Positions 38,351 to 49,566 of a DNA stretch of 64,000 nucleotides are shown here, piece after piece. The notes below the pieces were generated by a model. It was not told the DNA's origin, made no database searches, and saw nothing but the letters and a program-made list of their open reading frames with translations. The number at the start of each line of letters is the position of its first letter. Position 1 is the stretch's first letter. This DNA is from Pyronema omphalodes (taxonomy: Eukaryota > Ascomycota > Pezizomycetes > Pezizales > Pyronemataceae). The stretch covers positions 1 to 64,000 of the forward strand of contig JAJJXM010000008.1 of NCBI GenBank assembly GCA_024516155.1, given 5' to 3'. A program made the position numbers and the translations under genes.

Positions 38351-39211
38351 TTTGTTTGTTTGTTTATTCATTACTCGTATGCAACCCTATTGGTTATGAC
38401 GAGGGTACAGGTTTATAGTACATGGAAAGTCAAAAGCAAAAACCAAAACAAAGTCCCGTCTCTACCTCCGCCGATCCTCCCTCAGGCTGTGATTTTGTGG
38501 TCCTGTCCCCACTATTACTTCGTTGGTCTTGTTGTCCAACCGCGTCTGCTGTTCCAGTGCCCTGTTCGCACAGAGGCCACCGCGCCGGGTGTCCTCTCTT
38601 TCCTCCACCCTTCCCCTCCCATGTTTTAGCCGTTTTTTCCCGCCTTTATTTCCTCCACGAACCACAAAAACAAAAAAAAAAAAAAAAGAAAAAGATAACC
38701 TCCGCCGGCCCACTCTGCCCCTTCCCATCGCGCCTCTCTCTCCTCGTGCAATCCCGTATACCCCTTCCGCCCTTAAAAACAAAACAAAAGAAAGGAAATA
38801 ATCAAAGGAAAAACTCTCGTCGCGCAATCCCGTCCCCCCTTCCTTCCCCGGTCCCTTCTCCTTCCACTGTCTTCTCCTATCCTACTCCGCCCGCGATAAC
38901 AAAGGAAACAGAAAAGCAAAGAAAATGAGAAGGAATACATGAAGTCAAAAGAGAGCGACGAATCTACAACGCACGGAGAAGTCAAGCGGTGCTGCTTATT
39001 AGCTGTTAATGAAACGGGGGTGGTCTCGCCTGCGAGTCCTACTTAACCTGGCATGAGCCCATACCGAAGTAGCGACCTTTGTCGCGGAGATAAACGAAGA
39101 GAGAGCCTTTGTGCCGGAGGGGGTGTAGAGGATGTTGTCCAAATTGATCCGGGAATTCCTGTGGAGTTTGAGATCCTGTCGAAGTGTTGTCCGGGCGTCC
39201 TTGTCACACCC
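38351..39211 (-). mobile_element. LINE-D, 5'-truncated, minus strand
   Basis: (CAAA)n tail at 38351, hairpin AACC/GGTT at 38383-38395, a 3' UTR related to LINE-B and LINE-C (GGAGGAAATAAAGGCGG), and the ORF2 C-terminus. It is truncated at about 39211, where apparently unique DNA begins. It is a fourth LINE family or a diverged LINE-C lineage. Confidence 0.75.
38999..39211 (-). pseudogene. LINE-D ORF2 C-terminus (about 70 codons)
   Basis: Reads DKDARTTLRQDLKLHRNSRINLDNIL, then TPSGTKALSSFISATKVATS, ending DHPRFINS with the stop at 38999-39001. The same positions in LINE-C read RSTLRKDLKLRQHSRINLNTIL and GTKALSTFISATKVATS, so it is a related but distinct ORF2. No catalytic part is present. Confidence 0.8.
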
Positions 39212-39284
39212 TATATTGTGTGAGTATAGAATAGGTAACATGTATAACATTATGAGAACATGGCAAACTCGACAGGAGAATGAA
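39212..39284. other. Apparently unique DNA (left piece)
   Basis: 73 bp of AT-richer sequence not matching any element in the window; it continues at 44098 after the OG12/OG13 insertion. The end, CGACAGGAGAATGAA at 39270-39284, is the TSD repeated at 44098-44112. No gene is seen. Confidence 0.6.
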
Positions 39285-41278
39285 AGCCCATCTCACAGTC
39301 TTCCATACGGCAACGGCGACCCCCCCCCCCTGCATTCTCAACAGCGAGCACCGAAACCCCCGGTTTTCTCATCGGATTCGGATTCGCAGCACTCTGTTAC
39401 GTTATTCTCTGAATTTTCAGGGAATTCTACGTCGTTTTTGTTGACTTTTGTCGCAAAATCAGAGTTTTCACGAGTTTTGGCTTACCCCACCTCACGAAAT
39501 GTCGCCAAAACAACGACAGAACAACGCCCGACGATCGAAACGGTCCGAAAACGCGTACAATGTTCTAGCCGACCTTCCTCATGATGGATCCAATCCTACT
39601 TTTGATGGAAGAGATGGAAAAGTTGGTGAAGTTGATGGAAACTTCGCTGGAAAGCCCTTCCAGAGCGTGGTCTTGGCACGATCACCAGCTCCTTCGGCTT
39701 CAACATCGGAGCAACAGGCGACAACTGAACACAGCCGGTTTAGTGACTACCGTCGCATGATGGTATCTGCAATTAATAAGGCAGTCGCAGTTGACGACAA
39801 CTATGCCACCCTAGATCAACTGTTTGAAGACAACTACGCCGAATTCACTGGAGCCAGCTTCCTGGGGATACAACAGATCCACCAGGACACACAGCGTCGC
39901 TTCAATACCCTCGATGACACCATACGCAACAACAGCGATGAGATGCGCCTCAGATTCGACGTCATGATGACGAAATTCAACATTCTGTTCGGCGAAAACA
40001 CGAAGCTGCGCGCAGCCTACGACTCTACACAGGCAGAAACAGCAGCTCTCAAGGCTGCTGTGGACGCCCTGACGAGGAAAATCGACGAACAGCAACAAGT
40101 CATTTCGGCGTCCCCCTCACCGAACCTCACGGCCTCTTCCTCAGCGATGGAAGAGATGACTATGCAACTGTCCGTCGTCCAACATGACATTCAGGATGTC
40201 CTGGACGCTGTTCGCAACCCTCCTGGCAAGAGAAAGCGAAGGGGTAGCGACCAGAACACCCAACCCACCTCACCGACAAACAGAAGACCGGTGAACCACA
40301 AACCGAGAGCGGCATCACCGGTGCGAAGCCTGATGCACTCGAAACATGCGACTACCGCCGCCCAGGACAAGCTTGATGCCCTCAAGCTTATGTCCCCCCT
40401 ACCTCTCCTCGCGATCACGTCAACCGATGCGACACCGGAACCTCACCCTGAAAGTTCATCTGCTCAGGACACACCTCTACCCGACGCCCCAAGCACTGCC
40501 CCTGCTGAGACGAACGGATGGAAGACTGTGGAGGCAAAGGCTAAGCAGAAGAAGAAGACGAAAGCGCAGGAGACGAGACCTACGGCAGCGACACCCAGCA
40601 AGACCCCTACAACGAAGAATGGTGGAAGGGGAAAGAATACCCACCAACCCAGACAGACAACCCCCTCCGCAAAGAAGACTTGGGCAGAAGTCGTCAAGAG
40701 CGGAGGCATCAACGTCCAGATTGTGCTTGGGAATGGCAATCTTGGACTTACAACACCACCGACAAGAAGGGGAGAGAGGCGAGGCGGGGCGGCGAGAAGG
40801 CTGAGGAAGAAGGAGGGAGAAGGGGAGAGAGGGGAGGAGAAGAGGGGCAGAGCGGGCCCGGGTGTTTCAAAGGGCAAAGAGTCAGGAGACACCGGCGGAG
40901 GAGTTGAGAGAGGGGAGGAGAGTGGGGGCGTAGGGGGCCCGGCGGCTGTTTAACTTTGCTTTGGTTTTGTTTTTGCTTTGTGGGGGAAATAAAGGCGGAA
41001 AAATGGTTAAAAACGGGAGGGGAAGGGTGGAGGAAATGGGGGAACGACCCGGCGAGGTGGCCTCCGAGCGTACAGGGCTCCTGGAACAGACGACGCTTGA
41101 CGAACAAAAGCACAACGAGATTTGGGGGTCTACAACCCCACACCCTAACGACAAGCTCTGGGGCATACCCAGTGAGAGCCTGGCCTAACACCCGGGCTTC
41201 TTAATTTTGTATTTACTGTAGATTCCGCCATAACCTTACGGTTGGATGCGTGTATGAGTTAATAAATAAATAAATAAA
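39285..41278 (+). mobile_element. OG12: orphan-Gag element (OG-B), 5' partner of a chimera
   Basis: 21 bp of filler (39285-39305), then TACGGCAACGGCGACC, a C tract, the 5' UTR, an intact ORF, an OG-B 3' UTR and a (TAAA)n tail ending at about 41278. The tail is followed directly by 5'-truncated OG13 without a TSD between them. The only TSD pair (39270-39284 and 44098-44112) encloses both, as expected if the RT jumped from OG13 RNA to the 3' end of OG12 RNA. Confidence 0.85.
39499..40953 (+). CDS. OG12 orphan-Gag protein, intact (484 aa)
   Basis: ATG at 39499. Standard layout with the variant segment YRRMMVSAINKAVAVDDNYATLDQLFEDNYAEFTG, coiled coil RRFNTLDDTIRNNSDEMRLRFD, KRKRR, the NRRPVNHKP linker more typical of OG-C copies, TWAEVVKSGG, and a tail ending GGVGGPAAV. 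So an OG-C-like N-terminal half is joined to an OG-B-like C-terminal half and 3' end, pointing to recombination between the two subfamilies inside the ORF. No lesion is seen. Confidence 0.85.
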   Translation: MSPKQRQNNARRSKRSENAYNVLADLPHDGSNPTFDGRDGKVGEVDGNFAGKPFQSVVLARSPAPSASTSEQQATTEHSRFSDYRRMMVSAINKAVAVDDNYATLDQLFEDNYAEFTGASFLGIQQIHQDTQRRFNTLDDTIRNNSDEMRLRFDVMMTKFNILFGENTKLRAAYDSTQAETAALKAAVDALTRKIDEQQQVISASPSPNLTASSSAMEEMTMQLSVVQHDIQDVLDAVRNPPGKRKRRGSDQNTQPTSPTNRRPVNHKPRAASPVRSLMHSKHATTAAQDKLDALKLMSPLPLLAITSTDATPEPHPESSSAQDTPLPDAPSTAPAETNGWKTVEAKAKQKKKTKAQETRPTAATPSKTPTTKNGGRGKNTHQPRQTTPSAKKTWAEVVKSGGINVQIVLGNGNLGLTTPPTRRGERRGGAARRLRKKEGEGERGEEKRGRAGPGVSKGKESGDTGGGVERGEESGGVGGPAAV

Positions 41279-41281
41279 ACT

Positions 41282-41752
41282 GACGCCCCAAGCACTGCCC
41301 CTGCTGAGACGAACGGATGGAAGACTGTGGAGGCGAAGGCTGCACAGAGGAAGAAGCAGAAAGCGCAGGAGACGACACCTACGGCAGCGCCACCCAGCAA
41401 GACCCCTACAACAAAGAATGGTGGACGGGGAAAGAACACCCACCAACCCAGAACGACAACACCCTCTGCAAAGAAGACTTGGGCAGAAGTCGTCAAGAGC
41501 GCAGGCATCAACGTCCAGATTGTGCTTGGGAATGGCAATCTTGGACTGACAACACCACCGACAAGAAGGGGAGAGAGGCGAGGGGGAGCAGCGAGGAGGC
41601 TGAGGAAGAAGGAAGGAGAAGGGGAGAGGGGGGAGGATAAGAGGGGCAGGGCGGGCCCGGGTGTCTCAAAGGGCAAAGAGTAAGGAGACACCGGCGGAGG
41701 AGGGGAGAGAGGAGAGGAGAGTGGGGGCACGGGTGGCCCGGCGGCTGTTTAA
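41282..41752 (+). pseudogene. OG13 orphan-Gag ORF, C-terminal part with premature stop
   Basis: Frame DAPSTAPAETNGWKTVEAKAAQRKK continues through TWAEVVKSAG (Gly to Ala in the usual KSGG) to a TCA to TAA change at 41681-41683; the ancestral stop is at 41750-41752. There is no start codon. Confidence 0.8.
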
Positions 41753-41976
41753 CTTTGCTTTGGTTTTGTTTTTGCTTTGTGGAGGAAATACAGGAGGAAA
41801 AATGGTTAAAAATGGGAGGGGAAGGGAGGAGGAAAGGGAGGAGCCCGGCGAGGCGGCCTCTGTGCAAGCAGGGCACTTGGAACATCAGACGCGCTTGGAC
41901 AAGAAACCCCCGTAGTATACAGTGGGGACAGACCCCACAACCACAACGATCAAGAGGAGGAGACTGGTAGAGGTGG

Positions 41977-43971
41977 TTTGTTTGTTTGTTTGTTCTCTCA
42001 TTACTTGTTTGCAACCCGAAGGTTATGACAAGGGACAGATAAATACAAAAGAGAAGAAGAAAGAAATGTAAAAGCAAAAACCCAGTCTCCACCTCTACCA
42101 GTCTCCTCCTCTTGATCGTTGTGGTTGTGGGGTCTGTCCTCACTGTATACTACGGGGGTTTCTTGTCCAAGCGCGTCTGATGTTTCAAGTGCCCTGCTTG
42201 CACAGAGGCCGCCTCGCCGGGCTCCTCCCTTTCCTCCTCCCTTCCCCTCCCATTTTTAACCATTTTTCCTCCCGTATTTCCTCCACGAAGCAAAAACAAA
42301 ACCAAAGCAAAGTTAAACAGCCGCCGGGCCACCCGTGCCCCCACTCTCCTCTCCTCTCTCCCCTCCTCCGCCGGTGTCTCCTGACTCTTTGCCCTTTGAG
42401 ACACCCGGGCCCGCCCTGCCCCTCTTCTCCTCCCCTCTCGCCCCTTCTCCTTCCTTCTTCCTCAGCCTCCGCGCTGCTCCCCCTCGCCTCTCTCCCCTTC
42501 TTGTCGGTGGTGTTGTCAGTCCAAGATTGCCATTCCCAAGCACAATCTGGACGTTGATGCCTCCGCTCTTGACGACTTCTGCCCAAGTCTTCTTTGCAGA
42601 GGGTGTTGTCGTTCTGGGTTGGTGGGTGTCCTTTCCCCGTCCACCATTCTTTGTTGTAGGGGTCTTGCTGGGTGGCGCTGCCGTAGGTGTCGTCTCCTTC
42701 GCTTTCTGCTTCTTCCTCTGTGCAGCCTTCGCCTCCACAGTCTTCCATCCGTTCGTCTCAGCAGGGGCAGTGCTTGGGGCGTCGGGTAGAGGTGTGTCCT
42801 GAGCAGATGGACTGTCAGGGTGAGGTTCCGGTGTCGCATCGGTTGACGTGATCGCGAGGAGAGGTAGGGGGGACATAGGCTTGAGGGCATCAAGCTTGTC
42901 CTGGGCGGCGGTAGTCGCATGTTTTGAGTGCATCAGGCTTCGCACCGGTGATGCCGCTCTCGGTTTGTGGTTCACCGGTCTTCTGTTTGTCGGTGAGGTG
43001 GGTTCGGTGTTCTGGTCGCTTCCCCTTCGCTTTCTCTTGCCAGGAGGGTTGCGAACAGCGTCCAGGACATCCTGAATGTCATGTTGGACGACGGACAGTT
43101 GCATAGTCATCTCTTCCATCGCTGAGGAAGAGGCCGTGAGGTTCGGTGAGGGGGGCGCCGAAATGACTTGTTGCTGTTCGTCGATTTTCCTCGTCAGGGC
43201 GTCCACAGCAGCCTTGAGAGCTGCTGTTTCTGCCTGTGTTGAGTCGTAGGCTGCGCGCAGCTTCGTGTTGTCGTCGGTCAGGATGTTGAATTTCGTCATC
43301 ATGACGTCGAATCTGAGGCGCATCGCATCGCTGTTGTTGCGTATGGTGTCATCGAGGGTATTGAAGCGTCGCTGTGTGTCCTGGTGGATCTGTTGTATCC
43401 CCAGGAAGCTGGCTCCAGTGACTTCGGGGTAGCTGTCATAAAAAAATTGGTCAAGGGAGGCATAATTGTCATCAACCAGGGCTGCCCGATTAATGGCAGA
43501 TACAATATTGCGACGGTATGTACTGAACCGGCTTTGGTCAGTTGTCGCTTGTTGCTGGTGTGTTGAAGCCGAAGGAACTGGTGATCCTGCCAAGACCACG
43601 CTCTGGAAGGGTTTTCCAGCGAAGTTTCCATCAACTTCATCAACTTTTCCATCTCTTCCATCGAAGGTAGGATTAGATCCATCATGAGGAAGGTCGGCTA
43701 GAGCATTATACGCGTTTCCGGACCGTTTCGATCGTTAGGCGTTGTTCTGTCGTTGTTTTGGCGACATTTCGTGAGGTGGGGTAAGCCAAAACTCGTGAAA
43801 ACTCTGATTTTGCGACAAAAGTCAACAAGAACAACGTAGAATTCCCTGAAAATTCAGAGAATAACGTAACAGAGTGCTGCGAATCCGAATCCGATGAGAA
43901 AACCGGGGGTTTCGGTGCTCGTTGTTGAGAATGCAGGGGGGGGGGTCGCCGTTGCCGTGTGGTGTTTGTAT
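41977..43971 (-). mobile_element. OG14: orphan-Gag element (OG-C), full length, minus strand
   Basis: (CAAA)n tail at 41977, OG-C 3' UTR, ORF, 5' UTR and 5' terminus at about 43965, plus about 6 bp of filler. The TSD is 14 bp. It inserted in the 3' UTR of OG13. Confidence 0.9.
42313..43767 (-). pseudogene. OG14 orphan-Gag ORF with one early nonsense codon
   Basis: ATG at 43767, but codon 11 is TAA (43735-43737), a CAA to TAA change in NAQRSKRSGN. The frame is otherwise open for about 470 codons to the normal stop, with all family features. It is a recently inactivated copy, close to OG4 and OG9 in its variable segment (YRRNIVSAINRAALVDDNYASLDQFFYDSYPE). Confidence 0.85.
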
Positions 43972-44097
43972 ACTGGTAGAGGTGGAGACTGGGTTTTTGC
44001 TTTTACATTTCTTTCTTCTTCTCTTTTGTATTTATCTGTCCCTTGTCATAACCTTCGGGTTGCAAACAAGTAATGAGAGAACAAACAAACAAACAAA

Positions 44098-45090
44098 CGA
44101 CAGGAGAATGAATAATAAGATTAGTATCCCGGGCCGGAACCCCCTGAGGAGCTCCAGCTAGCCACGTCACGTGATTCGTGACTTTCCGAAAGGACCTCAC
44201 GAGGATCCCGGCCCGAGGCGTCGCTACCTGTTATTCACTGTCAGTTTGGGAGGATCACAGATGGATGGGAACGAGTATCAACTTACCTCATGGGTGTCGA
44301 CTTACCCATGAGAAAACTACAGACGACGCTGATGGAGAACAGAAGACGACGGCTAAGGGACACCTCCTTATACTTGAGGTTGTGTTCCACCAAGCACGGC
44401 TACCAGAGGGCTTGCAAGAGAAGGGAATTCTCAGGAGCATGCAAGACAGGCGAATGGGATCATCCGAGGTCTGAGTTGGGCGGATAGTCGGCCAAGGAAC
44501 AAGGCAGAGTCTAGTCAGCCAACAGGAGTGGAGCTCAGGACAAGGGTCAAGATTGCGTCAGCATGAGACGACGTTCTGCAGCAAGGAACACCACTCAGGG
44601 AAACTGTTGGATGGAACTGATATGACGCGACCTTAGGCCAATGACTACCAACTGCAAGATAAGACGGCGTTTGCGTACACACCAGGGTGTGGCTGCGCGC
44701 AAGTGCGCGCAGGTGGGGCAAATGACATCACACAGGAATGTGACGGGGCAGTGCGCTCCGGTAGGGCATGGTACGCCTTATGATGTCAGACTCCTTCACT
44801 CGCAATCGAGATTCTCTAGGGAGATCTATGATCAAGACGACTCATAAGATGTATGACTCACATGTCATTATCAGAGGAGTCATTGCATTATGCGCTCAAG
44901 TGGAGTCACCCTTCACTAGGCGCTTAACCCCAATACCTGATTGGAAGGTGTGGTAGAACGGCGAGGAATGTCAAGGATCAATCTGAAACGAGGGTCATCA
45001 TGCAAGTGAGCAATTAATATAATTGCGCATGCAGAATGATGCGAGCCATCAGCAGATTTGTCAAAGAATTGACTCACGTCTTATCTCCTA
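44098..45090. other. Apparently unique DNA, about 1 kb, no recognisable gene
   Basis: The only long stretch without an element I can identify. No ORF looks real. It contains near-perfect inverted repeats: CTGCGCGC-AAGT-GCGCGCAG at 44693-44712 and GCAATTA-ATA-TAATTGC at 45010-45026. It could be host intergenic DNA or the remnant of another repeat (for example a solo LTR); neither can be shown from here. Confidence 0.5.
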
Positions 45091-45458
45091 GGCTTAGTTT
45101 GGAAGTTGAGGTTTTCGTCGGCGTCGAGCGGAACGGGGAGGGAGGTGTCTTCGACCGGTGCGTTGAGAGGGAGCCAAGGCGAGAGAGAGTGTAGAGCGCT
45201 GAGGAGGCGCGTGGATTGTCGTGTGGTGTTGTGCCACGGGTGGTCGTACTCGTTTGCGATCTCAATAGCGGCGGATTGTAGGCTCGGTATGGGGAAGGAT
45301 GTGGGACACCGGCGTGCGATCGGATGTGTCGGAGGGAGAGTAAGGACGCGAAGTGCGTATTGGCGTTGCTTGTGGTCCAGGCGTATCGGTACCGGAGGTA
45401 GCGCAGTCTCGTTATGGAGCTCCAGTGTGGGAGTCGAGTTGAAGGCATTGAGTATGCG
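45091..45458 (-). pseudogene. LINE-E ORF2 fragment (RT thumb region)
   Basis: Minus-strand frame RILNAFNSTPTLELHNETALP, then QRQYALRVLTLPPTHPIARRCP, NEYDHPWHNTT, and NLNFQTK followed by a stop at the edge of unique DNA. LINE-C has RILNAFTSTPILALHNESALP and LINE-B RILNAFTSTPIVALHNEAAIP at the same place, so this is a related but separate family. OG15 was inserted at its upstream edge (45459). Confidence 0.8.
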
Positions 45459-45795
45459 GTTATTTATTTATTTATTTATTTATTTATTAACTCATACACG
45501 CATCCAACCGTAAGGTTATGGCGGAATCTACAGTAAATACAAAATTAAGAAACCCGGGTGTCAGGCCAGGCTCTCACTGGGTATGCCCCAGAGCTTGTCG
45601 TTAGGGTGTGGGGTTGTAGACCCCCAAATCTCGTTGTGCTTTTGTTCGTCAAGCGTCGTCTGTTCCAGGAGCCCTGTACGCTCGGAGGCCACCTCGCTGG
45701 GTCGTTCCCCCATTTCCTCCACCCTTCCCCTCCCATTTTTAACCATTTTTCCGCCTTTATTTCCCCCACAAAGCCAAAACAAAACCAAAGCAAAG

Positions 45796-47250
45796 TTAAA
45801 CAGCCGCCGGGCCACCTACGCCCCCACTCTCCTCCCCTCTCTCAACTCCTCCGCCGGTGTCTCCTGACTCTTTGCCCTTTGAAACACCCGGGCCCGCCCT
45901 GCCCCTCTTCTCCTCCCCTCTGTCCCCTTCTCCCTCCTTCTTCCTCAGCCTTCTCGCTGCCCCGCCTCGCCTCTCTCCCCTTCTTGCCGGTGGTGTTGTA
46001 AGTCCAAGATTGCCATTCCCAAGCACAATCTGGACGTTGATGCCTCCGCTCTTGACGACTTCTGCCCAAGTCTTCTTTGCGGAGGGGGTTGTCTGTCTGG
46101 GTTGGTGGGTATTCTTTCCCCTTCCACCATTCTTCGTTGTAGGGGTCTTGCTGGGTGTCGCTGCCGTAGGTCTCGTCACCTGCGCTTTCATCTTCTTCTT
46201 CTGCGTAGCCTTCGCCTCCACCGTCTTCCATCAGTTCGTCTCAGCAGGGGCAGTGCTTGGGGCGTCGGGTAGAGGTGTGTCCTGAGCAGATGAACTGTCA
46301 GGGTGAGGTTCCGGTGTCGCATCGGTTGACGTGATCGCGAGGAGAGGTAGGGGGGACATAGGCTTGAGGGTATCAAGCTTGTCCTGGGCGGCGGTAGTCG
46401 CATGTTTCGAGTGCATCAGGCTTCGCACCGGTGATGCAGCTCTCGGTTTGTGGTTGACCGGTGCTCTGGTTGTTGGTGAGGTGGGTTCGGTGTCCTGGTC
46501 GCTTCCCCTTCGCTTTCTCTTGCCAGGAGGGTTGCGGACAGCGTCCAGGACATCCTGAATGTCATGTTGGACGACGGACAGTTGCATAGTCATCTCTTCC
46601 ATCGCCGAGGAAGAGGCCGTGAGGTTCGGTGAGGGGGGCGCCGAAATGACTTGTTGCTGTTCGTCGATTTTCCTCGTCAGGGCGTCCACAGCAGCCTTGA
46701 GAGCTGCTGTTTCTGCCTGTGTAGAGTCGTAGGCTGCGCGCAGCTTCGTGTTTTCGCCGATCAGAATGTTGAATTTCGTCATCATGACGTCGAATCTGAG
46801 GCGCATCTCATCGCTGTTGTTGCGTATGGTGTCATCGAGGGTATTGAAGCGACGCTGTGTGTCCTGGTGGATCTGTTGTATCCCCAGGAAGCTGGCTCCA
46901 GTGAATTCGGCGTAGTTGTCTATAAACAGTTGATCTAGGGTGGCATAGTTGTCGTCAACTGCGACTGCCTCTTTAATTGCAGATACCATTATGCGACGGT
47001 AGTTACCAAACCAGCTGTGTTCAGTTGTCGCCTGTTGCTGGTGTGTTGAAGCCGAAGGAACTGGTGATTCTGCCAAGACCACGCTCTGGAAGGGTTTTCC
47101 AGCGAAGTTTCCATCAACTTCATCAACTTTTCCATCTCTTCCATCGAAAGTGGGATTAGATCTATCATGAGGAAGGTCGGCTAGAACATTGTACGCGTTT
47201 TCGGACCGTTTCGATCGTCGGGCGTTGTTCTGTCGTTGTTTTGGCGACAT
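45796..47250 (-). pseudogene. OG15 orphan-Gag ORF with one nonsense codon
   Basis: ATG at 47250. Open through the coiled coil, KRKRR and linker to AETN, where GGA is changed to TGA (46231-46233). The frame reopens for the TWAEVVKSGG motif and Arg/Gly-rich tail to the normal stop at 45796-45798. The variable segment is YRRIMVSAIKEAVAVDDNYATLDQLFIDNYAEFTG. Confidence 0.85.
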
Positions 47251-47335
47251 TTCGTGAGGTGGGGTAAGCCAAAACTCGTGAAAACTCTGATTTTGCGACA
47301 AAAGTCAACAAAAACAACGTAGAATTCCCTGAAAA

Positions 47336-47349
47336 TTCAGAGAATAACG
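47336..47349. repeat. Target-site duplication of LINE-C copy 4 (left copy)
   Basis: TTCAGAGAATAACG is repeated at 60404-60417, in the OG15 5' UTR. Confidence 0.9.
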
Positions 47350-49566
47350 TTTGTTTGTTTGTTTGTTTGTTCTCTCATTACTTGTTTGCAACCCGAAGGT
47401 TATGACAAGGGACAGATAAATACAAAAGAGAAGAAGAAAGAAATGTAAAAGCAAAAACCCAGTCTCCACCTCTACCAGTCTCCTCCTCTTGACCGTTGTG
47501 GTTGTGGGGTCTGTCCCCACTGTTACTACGGGGGTTTCTTGTCCAAGCGCGTCTGATGTTCCAAGTGCCCTGCTTGCACAGAGGCCGCCTCGCCGGGCTC
47601 CTCCCTTTCCTCCTCCCTTCCCCGTCCCATGTTTTGCCATTTTACCGCCTTTGTTTCCTCCGCGTACAAAAGAAAAAGAAAACACCCGTCGTCCTCCTCT
47701 GCCCCTTCCCCGCGCCCCTCTCTCTCCTTTCGCAACTCCTCGCCCTCCTCCCGCCCTTCGAACATAAGAAAAACATTGTCGCACCCAAACAAAGGAAAGT
47801 ACAAAAGAAACTCGTCTGCCCTCTCTCGCCTGCCGTCCCCGTCATCTCCCTTCCCGTGCACCATTCCACCATCCGTGCCCTTCTCACCCGCCGTACCATA
47901 AAACAACTCCAACCCGTAAGACAAACAATTGAAAGACAAAGAAAAGAAAACTCAAAACACCCGAACCCCAAGCAGACCCAAGCAACGACCCCAGCCCGAT
48001 CCCGTCACCGCGTGCCCGTTCCCTTTCTCACCGTCTATCCCTCTTCTACCTTCCCCTCTTTCTTGTCCCTTTTTTTTTTTTTTTTTTTTAAACAAAACAG
48101 AAATCCTAAGTAAGAAAGCACTGCAAAATCAGCGCGCGCGAAAGTTCCTAAGGTACTGTGGTCAGTGTAGTCAGCGGTAGGGGTCTATCCCCTTCTGCGA
48201 GGCTTCTCTAGCCGGGAGTGTGCCCAGGTCGAGGTAGCAACCTTGGTTGCAGAGATAAAGGTGGAAAGAGCCTTGGTGCCGCAGGGGGTGTCCAGAATGG
48301 TGTTTAAGTTGATCCGGGAGTGTTGTCTGAGTTTGAGGTCCTTCCTGAGTGTGGAGCGAGCGGCCTGGAATTCGGGGCAGCTCAGGAGGAGGTGTCGAGG
48401 CGTCTGCGGTGGGTGGATTGGGCAGCTGCAGCTGCGGGAGGGGTATGCGTCGGATGGAGGGTGGGCCAAACAGTTGAGGAAGTACCCGTGGCCGGTGCGG
48501 AGACCCAGGATTGCAGTTGATATCCAGCGGGGGTTTTCGGTGTACGCGGTGTCCATTTTGCGGCGGTGTGTGGCGGCGTACGTGCGCGGTCGAGGGGAAG
48601 AGGTGAACCAGGTAGCCCAGTCTTCGGTGTACCGCTCTCGAGCGCGGCGGCGCAGCCAAGTGAGGGATATCGGTATTTGTCGGCGAGGCGGTACTGTTGT
48701 CGCCTGTCGGGCCAGTTCGTCGGCGGCTTCGTTTCCGGGGACGCTGGTGTGTCCTGGGACCCAGTGGATGGTAATTGAGGTACCGTAATTGTGAAGGTCG
48801 TGAGCGGTGTTGTGGATGGCCCGGGCGAGCTCCTGGCCGGGGCCTCGACGGAGGTGAGAGGCTCGACGTATCGCGGCCTGGTTGTCGGTAAAAATGTGGA
48901 TGTGTTTGTCGTATAGGTCGTTGCGTCGAATATGTGTCAGGCATGTCCTGAGTCCTTCGTGGATGGCCATAACTTCCGCGTCGAAGACTTCTGTTCTGTC
49001 GCCCATGGGCACTATGGAGTTGACAGGTCGTGGTAGCCCGTGGGGGATGGTGTATCCTGCGCCTGTTATGCCGTCTAGTTGAGAGCCGTCTGTGTACAGT
49101 AGGATAGTATCCGATCGTTGGCGAAGGGCGTGGAGGAGGAGGAGGTGGTCGTCGGCAGCGTCAGCCTTCGGGGAGGAGGAGATGTCGATCGTTACTGTAG
49201 GGGCGAGGTCGTCGTCGGGGATGTTTTGGGAGGTGTTCTCGATTTCGGCGTTTGGTTGGACCCACGGGGAGAGGGTGCTGATGACGTGCAGGAGGCGGGA
49301 CGAGGCTTGTCCTGGGACGTGCCACGGGTGGTCGTACTCGGTGTCCGGGTTGATGGAGGCATCATCGATACTCGGGGCGGGAAACGAGACGGGGCAGCGT
49401 GTGATGATAGGGTGCGAAGCGGGTAAGGTGAGGGTGCGCAGGGCGTATTTCCGCTGGCGGTTGTCAAGACGTATTGTGACAGGGGGGAGTGCGGATTCAT
49501 TGTGGAGGGCCAGGATCGGAGTAGAGGTGAAAGCGTTGAGAATCCTGCGGAGGGCGGTGGTCTGTT

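Larger units (their letters stand above)
41279..44097 (+). mobile_element. OG13: 5'-truncated OG-C element, split by OG14
   Basis: Begins in the ORF at DAPSTAPAETNGW and runs through the OG-C 3' UTR to a regular (CAAA)n tail at about 44097. OG14 (minus) is inserted at 41977-43971 with the TSD ACTGGTAGAGGTGG (41963-41976 and 43972-43985). Its 3' end abuts unique DNA, so it was the primer-proximal template of the OG12/OG13 chimera. Confidence 0.85.

Noticed and set aside
44098..45090. Small ORFs of 60-98 codons in the unique region
   Set aside because: They are short, overlap on both strands, and have no recognisable motif or codon pattern.
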